Below are positions 1 to 10,193 of a stretch of DNA of 64,000 bases, one piece after another (position 1 is the first letter of the stretch; the number at the start of each line of letters is the position of its first letter). Location: the NCBI GenBank assembly GCA_009103225.1, contig RHPI01002699.1:313517-377516 (forward strand), read 5' to 3'. Under the pieces are notes generated by a model, which had not been told where the DNA came from, ran no database searches, and worked only from the letters and a program-made list of their open reading frames with translations. Position numbers and translations under genes: made by a program. This DNA comes from Chlorokybus atmophyticus (taxonomy: Eukaryota; Streptophyta; Chlorokybophyceae; Chlorokybales; Chlorokybaceae).

Positions 1-54
1 ACACGACAATGCAAACAGCAGGATAGCAGCCCGCAGCCGGACACGCCACGTCAT
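1..54 (-). CDS. possible 5' end of a divergent secreted-protein gene (partial)
   Basis: On the minus strand an ATG at 54-52 opens a frame that runs off the window edge. Its 18 residues are basic and then hydrophobic (begins MTWRVRLRAAILL), as at the start of a signal peptide. A purine-rich, repetitive (GGCGGT)n stretch lies upstream at about 89-120 and could be 5' leader. Only 18 codons are visible, so no function can be given and chance is a real alternative. Confidence 0.2.
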   Translation of the reverse strand, partial: MTWRVRLRAAILLFALSC

Positions 55-159
55 CTGAGGCAATGCATGTCCCGCAGAACAATACCGCCACCGCCACCGC
101 CACCGTCGCCGCCCCCTGCCGCTGATCGCCACGTAACAGTGCGGGTTTAGGGCGTCGCA

Positions 160-332
160 ACGGGATCACTCAGCCAGTGAGCACCGCAGCGATCATCATA
201 TATGATCGTGGGTTCAGTGCTCGAGGATGATCGCGGAATCAATGATAAATTATGATCACTGTTGATCGCAACCTCAGTGATCATGCTGACAGCGATGAAT
301 ACAAAGTGATCTTGCCATTGCCTTGTGATCAC
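160..332. repeat. cluster of GATC-centred short motifs
   Basis: Nine GATC tetramers, many inside TGATCA/TGATCG/TGATCAC contexts, occur between 164 and 330, far more than chance in 170 bp. The cluster lies between the candidate divergent start at 54 and the hydrolase gene. A regulatory array or a decayed short tandem repeat are both possible. No coding potential is seen here. Confidence 0.35.
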
Positions 333-1128
333 TTGTGAGCAAGCCTGGTTGAGATTCAAGTCCCAATCACGTTCAAAGAGCATGCGGGAGGCCCTGCTTC
401 GGGAAGTTGTGCTCCGCCCTGGCATTGCCGTGGTCATCGCCACAGGCGCTGTTGGCAAGCCGCGGCATGGCCTGAGGCACTGCACCCATGCGCAGCAATG
501 GCCAGGCCGGGTAGGATGCCTGCTGAGTTGGTTGCTTGTTTGCGCCGTCGCTTAATGTTCAGCTTGTTCGGAAAGGAAACTTGATTGCATGTTTGTCAAG
601 CTGGAAGTTGCTTGTTTACTGCATGCTAGCATGATCTTTGCTGTTTGCAGTCACTGTCAGTGCTTCACAATCAGCCAGTAGCAACAGGCAGTCGTTTCGT
701 GCAATATGCAATTGATGTGTTTGTACAGCAGCACAGACTTTCCAACGTCCAAAGTAGCATAATTGAAAATGTTGCATACGCTACCTCGCAAGCTTACTCT
801 GCCAGTGGCTGGTGATGAGCTTCCTGCAACACATTGCTCAGCAGCTGCTTGATAGCTGCTTTGCTCGCTGCTTCTGCGTAGGGGCCAACAGATGTTTGAG
901 ACAGACAAAGCGGGCACCTCCGGTGCAGCAGCGGAGGATGTCCCCTCTCCCAGAGTGGCGCCTAGACGCCTGCAGGGATCGGCTGCTGCCCAGGTGCTGC
1001 GCTGGTTGAGCTGTGCTACACAAACAACAGTCACATTGACAATGTGCGCTACTCTTACACAGCAGTGCTTGTTCCATGCTTTGCTCACAACAGCTGCAGC
1101 TGAGGCTCATGCCACATGTGCACACCTG

Positions 1129-1225
1129 CTGATCAACAGTTTGCCTGTGCTGCAGCTCACAACACCGTCGCATGATCATTCGACGGTGTTGCGAGCTGCA
1201 GCACAGCAAGCAAACTGTCGATCAG
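1129..1225. repeat. long inverted repeat (hairpin, about 42-45 bp arms)
   Basis: The left arm 1129-1170 and right arm 1181-1225 are reverse complements with a few mismatches and one 3-nt size difference, around a 10-nt loop (CATGATCATT). It could be a foldback/MITE-like element or a transcribed hairpin. It lies upstream of, or within the first intron of, the hydrolase gene. Confidence 0.6.
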
Positions 1226-1426
1226 ACTGTTAGTGCTGACGCTCTCAGCCTCGCACTGTTGAATATGGCTTCTGGCAGTGACTAGGCGTTTTTGTATGCA
1301 AGCAACTGCATCGTATGGCAATGCACTAGTTGCAAAACCACACTTGCGTAGAATGGAGAGAATTGCAACATTGCAAGTGTGCAACTCTTTACTAGTACTG
1401 AAACAGCTTATGAGGCTCTACGGCAG

Positions 1427-4400
1427 GGTTCTCTCGCGCGCACATACCGCACATTCTTCTTCGTGTTGGTATGCTTCGGCTCGCTCATCCTGTCGGCAGC
1501 ACCGGCATTGGCATCAATTGCCGACGTGATGACGACTGGCCTCCTGTACGCGCTGTATTCAGGGCTTCATTACTCATTCAAGCAATTCACCTTCCAGACA
1601 AACATCGCCGATGTCCCGCTGATGTCTGTACTGCGATCGGGCCTCATGTTGCTGTCCTTTTGCTTCCCCTGTGATCATCACGCCTCTCATCGTCCCTACT
1701 TGCTTACTGCCATTGTGTGCTCAGCAGTATCGGCAGGTGCCTTTGTCGTTCTGTCAATCAAGTGCTGAATTTGTGGTCATACGTCAGCTCATGAACGTAT
1801 AGATGTTATGTCAGCGTGTCCGGTTTCAATTCGCTTACCCCATCCTTGCGCAGTTTACATCATTGTCAAGGCTGCCATGTTTCATTACCACGAGGCAGTC
1901 ATCATGAGGAGCAAGAAGCTTCACGATTTGCCTACTTGGGTTGCACCTGTGGCTTTTGCAGTCTCCGCATGTTTGGCGGGGATGCACGTCCTTGTTGCTC
2001 ATCGCACTGTTGTGGAGTACAAGCGCAGACGTGCTGCTCAGGTACGCTTGCTATCAGCATGCTCGAGCAAGTGCAGCATAGACATTGTCTTCAAGGTTGC
2101 AGCATGCTCATGTATAGTGCATGTCATACAACAACAGAACAAAAGTTAACAATCACATGTTGTTCTGCTCCTCATGTGCAGTACAACAGTACAAAGTTAA
2201 CAACCGAATTGTAGTACCCCACCTCATGTTATGGCCTGTGCAGGGTTTGTACAGTTTTGAGGACTTTGGAAGTGCGCAACCAACATTGCGCCAGCAACCA
2301 AGAGGTGGTGCTGAGCGGCAACGATTGTTGCAGCACCAAGAAAGCTTTGGCTATGGTCACTTGACTCATGATATTGAAAACCAGGTACGCACAAGTTGAC
2401 CCATTTAGAACACTTCAGCCTGTGACCTGCTCCACTCCATGTGTGTGTGGGTGGGGTTTGGATTGAGATTGATAGTAGTACTTGCTTGTGCAGAAGGAGG
2501 ATGACGACTTGGACGCCACACTGCTCGCCGACTCTGACAGCAAGTTCATCACCGTTGCTGGCATCCGCTCACTGCACTACAAAGTATGTGGCGACTTGGA
2601 GCTTTTCCGACCGCCTGAGACGGTAAGCTGCGCGGGGCTGCAGGCACGTGCGTTGAATGCGTCACGGGGACTGTGCGTTGACATGTGGTAGTGTTGTGCA
2701 GTCAAACACGGCACTCGTTTTGCTTCATGGCTTTGGCGCTGGCGTGTTTGCGTTCAGGCACATTATGGGTTCACTAGCTCAGCACTTGAGGTTAGTTAAC
2801 ACACACAGCATCCAGTTAACCCAGCAGACTTGGTCGTTGTTTTGTCAGATTTCTGCTGCGATTGATCGCAGCAATTGGCTTGATCAAGGTTAGCTGCTGC
2901 AAACACTACCTCCAATGTATGCGCGGTCTGTGCGCTCAGAAGCTAATTGCTGTGTTAGGTGCAAAGTTGTGGCTTTTGACCGGCCGGGCTTTGGTTTGAC
3001 ATTTCGACCGCATCGCTCTGATTTTACCAACTCTGAAAGCCCGTACTCTTTTCACGCACAGGTATGACGATATTGTATACCAATGAACTTATGGTCAAAC
3101 ACAATTCCCTCGCTCATTGCATGACAGTGGCTTGCAACCCTGCAGGTTCACCTTACGCTTGAGCTCTGTGCAGCCCTTGGTTTGCATCGCGTGGTTCTGG
3201 TTGGCCACGCGGATGGCGCCTTGCTTGCATTGATGACAGCTGCTGCAGCAAGTGACAGCCAGTTCCAGGTGCGACAAGCGTCTGCATGTACATGAGTACT
3301 TATATCTCAAACTGTATATTTAGTAACCCTGTTGGGAGCAACGCCATCAGCCTTGTGTGTCCACACTCAGGTTGAAGTGGCAGGGCTTGTCCTGCTTGCA
3401 GCTGACGTGTCTGGTGAGGTGATCCCTAAGTTTACGGTGAGTCTGTTGAGCTTGACTTCGCGGAACCAGACACCTATGTGCAAAGCATTATGTAATTTAC
3501 TCTGCCTTGTAGTACAAACCACCTGAAGCTTATTGCGCTATTTGTCTCTTTCCACGTCAAGTTGTCGTCCATGATAACATCTTGCTGGCAGCAGTGTCAG
3601 GGGTGACAGTATGATATGGTGTTCTCGCCTTGCAGCGCTTGTTGCTTCAAACCAAGCTAGGACGGCAGATGATGCGCCCGCTCTTACGCTCTGAAATCGG
3701 TGGTATGTGTGGTCCTTTGGTTGTGTAGGTTAACAAATACTGCTGTGTGCATTGCCGCATAAATTTGCATCTGCCTGCTGGTCGTTGAAGCCACACTATG
3801 CAACTTGACTTGTTGATCTTAACACCCACAGGCGATTGCTTGCAAGCCATGTGCTAACTCTGGTCACATCATGTGCTTACTCTGGTCACATCATGTGGTT
3901 ATTTGCGTGGTCATGCAAGCGTGTTGTCACAGATGTGTCGAATCGCAAAGCTTGGGCGGACTCAGAGAAAATTAGCCCTGAAGTGCTTGAACAATACAAG
4001 GTAAGTCATTCATGCTATGGCGGGGTACAATGTTTTAAAAAAGTACAAGGTCACATTAAGTATATACAGCCATACCCTTGCATCCTTGTTAGGCCCCACT
4101 GCAAGTGAAAGGTTGGGACCGCGCTCTGGCAGAGGTGGGACGCTTGCATCCTCCCAACGAAGACGCTGTGACAGCCGTGCTGCAGGCGGTCTGCGGCATA
4201 CCCACGCTTGTTGTGAGCGGCAAGGAGGACCGTATTGTGGCGAGCAAAGAGACTGCCAAGCTTGTTGAGAAACTGCCAGGCTCGGTATGAGGCCGTCTGC
4301 TCGGGCACTGGGCATTCTGTGGACTTTGCCGTTGTGTTTGTCAACAGCGAAGGTGTAATTGGTAGGTGTTGTTGGAGTTGCCTGATTGCGGGCATCTGCC

Positions 4401-4764
4401 CCATGAAGAAGCACCGCGCGCGCTGCTGGAGGCTGTGATACCATTCATTGAGAAACTGGAGTGGAACTTGCAGGTACACTTGGTGCCAAAACGCAATGTG
4501 AAACAACAAGCATGCTTGCGCGCATATCTGTGTGGTCCATGCACACTTGCGTTTGCACGCTATGCACTCTACGCATTTATGTTGTTAGAAGGTTGCGATT
4601 TTGTGAGAACAACTGACCAGATCTATGTGCACACAAGCATGCACACAAGCAGCAGAGCAGTGGTACAATCCCAGGCACTGACATCCGTGCGTTTCCAACA
4701 GGTCACCCCAAGCACTCCTGCAAGCTCGGATAAGGTTGCTGAACCCCAGATCGATTTTGACTGA
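1427..4764 (+). CDS. membrane-anchored alpha/beta-hydrolase-fold protein (plant-type family)
   Basis: Exons: ~1427-1736, 1854-2041, 2244-2384, 2494-2622, 2702-2790, 2959-3061, 3146-3268, 3371-3436, 3636-3702, 3933-4000, 4093-4284, 4366-4473, 4702-4764 (TGA). Every junction is GT-AG and the phase closes at each. No in-frame ATG exists in the 1427 exon, so a 5' exon lies upstream; 382-510 (ATG to a GT donor, phase 0) is a candidate, not proven. The N-terminus has several hydrophobic segments, followed by an acidic linker and then the hydrolase fold: oxyanion loop LLHGFGAGVFAFRH, strand-turn VLVGHADGALLAL, late acid region SGKEDRI and C-terminal histidine DCGHLPHEE. This order matches an Arabidopsis-type family with N-terminal membrane spans. 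The nucleophile-elbow position is Ala (GHADGA) instead of Ser, so classic serine hydrolysis is doubtful. Substrate unknown. Confidence 0.85.
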
Positions 4765-5699
4765 CCAACACTGCCCAGGGGCACGTCACTGCAACATATC
4801 ATTTGCCCCTTTGGCTACAGAGCACTGGTACCAGGTAGAATCTTTACCGCTCGCGAATGCATTCAGTGCATACATTGTGCATGATATAGGTCACCCACAG
4901 TAGCACATACATTCATATGCAGATAGCAGCAAGCACAGCAGGCAACCCCAGACCGGCAGGTTTGCAATGCCAAACTGTGGTTGCATATTGAACCATCCTC
5001 TTCATATACGTGTAAACGGATTTGCACATAGTGGAACATTGATGGCTGCTTATGCTTAGCTCACCTCCATGCCTGCATCTGGGCCAAAGGCTAGGTACTT
5101 CCGCGGACGGAAACTTTTGGTGTAGAAGCTAATGGAACCTTTCGGAAAGCGCTCAGAAATAGTCTTTATGTGTGATTAGCTTCCTTGACTTTCCGCTAGC
5201 TCACAGCAGCCTAGGGTGTTCTTACGGGCTTCCTTCCATGCTGTTCATTGCTGTTCAGTCTTGACCAGTAGCTATGACAACTGCATACGCGTACTCTGGG
5301 CGTCCGCTCTTTTTGGAAGATTTCCAGGAAAGGGAAGGGAGTAGGAAGGAAACCAAGTTGAAAAGTCGCGGAAGTACCCAACCCTAATCTGAAGGTAGTG
5401 CATGCATACACAACGACTCGATGCGTGACTCCTACTCAGCTAGAATACAACAGCCATGAGCATGCACAGCTGTAACAAGGCCAGGTAGGCAGGACAAGGG
5501 CTGGTGAGGGGTGGCATGCAGCATGACATGGCATCTTGGTGCTGACGGCGCATCAGCTGTTGTACTAACAGCACCTGAACACCTACCGAACCGGCAATCA
5601 CTAAAACAAGAACCTATGTTGCAGCGTCTACTGGACAGTCGGGAATGAACAAGTATATACAAAGAAAGACAGACATGACAGCTAGCTCATCTGGCTTCG
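4765..5699. other. intergenic region between convergent genes
   Basis: This is the 3'-to-3' interval between the hydrolase and EI24 genes. Apart from a MITE-like inverted-repeat pair I see no gene. The small open frames are Cys- and His-rich and look like chance. Confidence 0.5.
5090..5386. mobile_element. MITE-like element with short terminal inverted repeats
   Basis: The sequence at 5092-5108 (core GGTACTTCCGCG) recurs inverted at 5365-5385 (core GGTACTTCCGCG on the minus strand). The two ends enclose about 260 bp with no coding potential, which fits a small non-autonomous DNA transposon. No clear target-site duplication was found, so this is tentative. Confidence 0.35.
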
Positions 5700-8600
5700 C
5701 TACCGCTGCTTGCGTTGTTTCGCAGAAGATGGTTGCAGCAGTTTAACTAGTGCCAAACTGCAGCAGAACACAACACGAGCCAATGAACATGGGGCGGTTT
5801 CACACACGCACACACTAAAGGCATCAGAACATTGGCAACCAGTCGCAACGATGAGCGACATGCACACACAGCACTGAGTACCTTTGAGCATTGGCAACCC
5901 GGAAGACAGGTATCCGCCCCACGCTCACGTCCGTGCCATACGCAGCCGAGGCTTGGTCCACTGACTTGGCGGGATCAGACGCCATCGCCACCAGCACAAA
6001 CTGCTCAAAATCCAGTCAGCAAGCCAAAACGCTGCCCAACATGGACAAAATGCAGCAAATAGCCAATGATAAAGTCCTAATGGACAACAATAATAAACCA
6101 GCCAGCATACCAGTGGGAACACCATTGCCATCACGCCAGCGCTCGTCAGCGTGTTGAGAAAGAAGGTGGCCAATGTGCAGGGGCTTCCTGCACGCAGAAG
6201 AGATACACCCGTCAAGACTGTGAGTATCTGATAGCAGCCCAACATCATTGCGATGCGCTTAGCGACCAGCCTCATTGCAAAACATCCACAAGGAATGCCT
6301 TGTAACAGTCCACAAAGGTTCAATCAGAAGAAAACAGAAGTGAATCTAAAAAGCTGGCATGCGCGCATGTGTGTGTGTGGCTCGCATGTATGTGTGTGCG
6401 CAAGCGTGTGCATGTGTTCATGCATATGTGTGCGCGCGCATGCAAGGAAGTGTGTATGCTGCCTCACCAAATCCAGCAAAGTAAGCCCAATTTGTCTCGA
6501 AGAATGTCACGCGCCGGTTCAGGCTCCATCCTGCGAGGCTCCACCGGTAGTCGAAGCAGTAGAAGGCGTACAGCCACGCCAGGAGTATGAAATACAAGAA
6601 AGGGCCGACAGCGGGCACAAAGCTGACTAAAGACACCTGATGCGATATATATGTGTCACAATCAGTGATGTGCTGAAGCAAACATGTATGATACAGCGGG
6701 TAGAGTACAGGGGACTGGTACCAACCTGAGCGACAAATACTGAAAAGAGGACTATCCGATAGATCTCCTCGCCGACCATCTGACCAATCCTGCCATGCCA
6801 TAAGGAAGCCTAAGCATGGACAAGGTGTGACATCATAACATAACAATATGGTACAGTTGCCTGATGTATTGTACTATAGGTGTATGAAGTGCGTGTGCGT
6901 GAAGACGTGCACGCGTGTGTGTCTTTGCATGGCGCACCGGTCAATGCCAGCTGGCAAGCTGCTGCTTTGCTGCTGTTGTTTGCTGGCGCCGTTTGCTGCA
7001 GATTTACCATTGTTGTCCGCTGCTGCATTGCTGGCATCAATTGCGAGCTGCTCCTTATATGCCACTTTTGCTATCTCATTATACCTGTCGGAACATGAAC
7101 CATTGCATACAAAGCCACTATACGTTTGCAGATGTGTATGCAAGTACATCAATTAGAGGGACACACACAGTGAGACAGATGCACAAACATACAACCTGTG
7201 AGTAGGTGTGCATGCATTCATGCATGAACACAACACATGTAAGTCCATCTCACATGCGCATGCACACATGCGTGTGGATATATGTATGCTGAAGTCGACT
7301 ACATGCTCAAATAGGTGTACATGCATGAAATAAACAACACATGCAGCATACCCATCGCGCATGCGAGCATGCACACGTCACATGTCACTCTCACCATATG
7401 CAGTTGATGATGAAGCTGATAACGTAAGCCGGGTACAGCCACAGTACGTTGTACATGACAGCGAGCGCGCTGTCGAGAACGCGCGCGACGTCCGCCCTCG
7501 CCTCCGCGACAACGGGGCTGTCCACAGCGATATTGCCTCCCGCCCACGCGGGACTCAGACTCAGCAACCAGCGCACGAAAGGCGTGACCACGCTGTTCAG
7601 CAGAACCATACTACACATCCACACGATACACGCATGAGTGCAGAACATGCATAAAGCAGAGAGCTGGAAAAAACAAAAAATACAACAAAGACACAACAAA
7701 CCACATAACACCACACCACACAGCACAACACAACACAACCATCACCAACACCAACACCAACACCAACACCACCAACAACAACACAAACACGTTGTGTGCA
7801 ATTTGCGAAGCAAGTTAAGCCAGCGCATGAAAGGCGTGACCATGCTGTTTAGCAGCTTTAAAGATTTGTTCTCCAAAGACACACACGAGCGTTTTTCTCC
7901 AACAAGCTGGAGAACTGTTGAAGGCAGAATTGTAACTTTGGCTTTGTTCTTACCTGCCGAGGAAGATTAAGCCGTTGAGCAGGAAGCATTGCGCGGTCTT
8001 GACAAGTATTACGCGCGACCTGTGGGCGTTATGCGCTCGCATGAGAAGGGCGACAGGGTTGGGAGTAGACACTTGTGTGCATTGGCATTTCGGAGTATAG
8101 CCATTCATACAACTATCACTATCATTGTGTCGATTCAGCTGGTGAGACAATCCTATTACAACAAGTGATGCTGTAATAATGCTGTTGCCATTGCCACTGC
8201 TGACATGAACATGTGTGAGAATGACACAAAACACAATAATAATGGATGAAAACGTACGCATACGCACACGCACCTGCACACGCATGCACACATGTGCACA
8301 AACACAGGGTGAAGCACTCGAGATCGTTGTTTCATTGGCAGAGTCATGAATTGTGGCACCAATACACGTTCTTCTCAGAATGCATGATCAATGTGGTTGG
8401 CAACATGCCAATAAGCAGTCTATATACTCGTACGTATGCACCCATCAGGCTAGCAACCTCGGACCCCAACAGTGGCGGCCCATGCCACAACCGACAACAG
8501 TGCACACAATCAACAACCCCAGGCATGAACCAAGCACTACCAAGCTTGAGCAAGCTTGGATTGGCTTGCACAATTTTGCCCCCAATCAACTGGAGTGACC

Positions 8601-8825
8601 GTAAGTGCCAACAGACTGCAATCAGGGTTTGAACACGCACGCCTGATCCACCCTGCACCTGGCAAAGTACACCACCGCTCTATGGATCGAGCACGCCTCC
8701 TTGAAGCCGGCCCAGAAGAGGCACGCCGCCAGCCTCACGGAAGCAGCGACGGACAACCTCCTGCCTCCTCCTCCTGCTCCTCCGCCGCCGCCCCTGGACG
8801 GCGCCATGGCGTCGGCGCCGCCCAT
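5700..8825 (-). CDS. EI24: EI24 family ER membrane protein (etoposide-induced 2.4 homologue)
   Basis: Nine exons on the minus strand: 8825-8659, 8019-7954, 7610-7395, 7084-6938, 6789-6726, 6636-6468, 6187-6111, 6000-5882, 5757-5700. All are GT-AG, and the phases close to give 360 residues. ATG 8825 is the first in frame; ATG 8807 would shorten the protein by six residues. Conserved EI24 blocks are visible: FKEACSIHRAVVYFA, QCFLLNGLIFLG, LYPAYVISFIINCIWYNEIA, FYCFDYRWSL followed by FFETNWAYFAGFGSP, then a C-terminal segment with GRIPVF and a basic tail (KQRKQR). The protein is a multi-span ER membrane protein; in animals it acts in autophagy and ER stress, and plants have close homologues. A glycine/alanine-rich N-terminal extension and a Gln/Ser/Asn-rich insert in exon 4 appear lineage-specific. 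Identity is firm; the exact start is less so. Confidence 0.92.
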
Positions 8826-10193
8826 CGGAATGAACCACGCTGCGGGCGCTGCTGAGGTGGAAATGCCTGGGACGTTTGCAGCGACGAGCGGGAATGTCAG
8901 CAGTCCGAACGTGTACGCAGCGAAGTTGATGTCTGTGGTTGGATCAATGACAACAAGCGTGTCCTGTCTTGAGGGAATGGCGTTCTGTTTATATGTTGCG
9001 CGACGACAAGTCCGCGCGAGAGTGAGAGCGAGCGAGACTGAGGGAGGGACGCACCAACACCCACACCCACATAGCAAGTGAACGGGCTGCTTTGTGTTAA
9101 CGAGGCATGCCATACTGTTTTGCTGTTAGTATGAGTGTACTGCTGCATGCACGTGGCTCGCATGTTACCCCATGCACGATACTACACTGCCAGAGTGCGA
9201 CCACCGAGGTAGTACTATTTGCGAAGCACACAACTACGCCACTATAACTACCTGCCCTGCCCCGTTAGCCAGGCATGCACGAGAACAGGTGTTAGTTACC
9301 TACACCACCAGCATATGTCGTGAATAAGGCATGCATATTTGTGTGCGCACCACTTGTTTGTATATGTGCGCACTGTGTGCACACAGCGCGCATGTCTCCC
9401 CTCATTCCCCACGCACGAGCGAGAGAAACCGAGGCAGAGACAGGGAGATACACGGGTGCACGCACGCACACAAACACACACACAATTTGTGTATCAGTCG
9501 CTTGGGTGTGTATCGTGAATTGAGCATGCCGTGTTCTACGTGCGGAACATGTGTGTGTGTGTGCACGCTTTCGTACAGCTCTGTTGTGTGCCTCGCTCGC
9601 ACCCCATCCCCACCATAAGAATGCTTGCATGCCTTGTTTCGTCTCTTCGTTGCTTTTGTATGCTTCACATACACTATCCACTCTGCATCTATTGTAAACA
9701 GTCCACAATTGAAGCTTGAGGTGTACACAAAATGCAAGATACGAATCTACGAGTCTGCGTGCAGCTGAGGACATCAGGTGAATGCATTCGCAACTAATAC
9801 TGTGTGCTGCAGTGGATGTTTGTCATGGTATTCTTGAAGCAACCAACTTGCTGCATGGAGTTATGGCGTTGTTTCAGCGCCATCTAACCACACAAGTGGA
9901 CCAGGATGCAGGCAGACAGACACTGCACCATACAGGTACTCATGCAGTCATCAGCTTTAGTATAATCTATACTAGCTCTCTGCAGTATGTTTCCTCCCTG
10001 ACCATGGTGCAAACTAATGTGCTAACAGCATAGGGAGTACGCTTGTCGTTGGGCTTATTCGCAGTATACCGCACAAGTGCTATACATGCACTACTAAGCT
10101 GCAATGTACTTGATGATACCTGTCACTCACAGCCCCTCGATATGGAGGACGCCAGCGGACTCACTTCGGTAACGACCACCTGCTTTTTTTCTT
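8826..10193. other. intergenic region with CA/TG-rich low complexity
   Basis: This separates the EI24 start from the 3' end of the next minus-strand gene. From about 9300 to 9620 it is dominated by alternating purine-pyrimidine (CA/TG, GCATGC) sequence that opens long but compositionally biased frames on both strands. No gene is supported. Confidence 0.5.

Noticed and set aside
657-1233. Overlapping frames of 113-143 codons on both strands
   Set aside because: They arise from the inverted repeat at 1129-1225 and CA/GCAG-rich sequence, with no homology.
9292-9774. 160-codon minus-strand frame and its plus-strand partners
   Set aside because: Produced by CA/TG alternating low-complexity sequence; residues are His/Thr/Cys/Val-biased without any domain.
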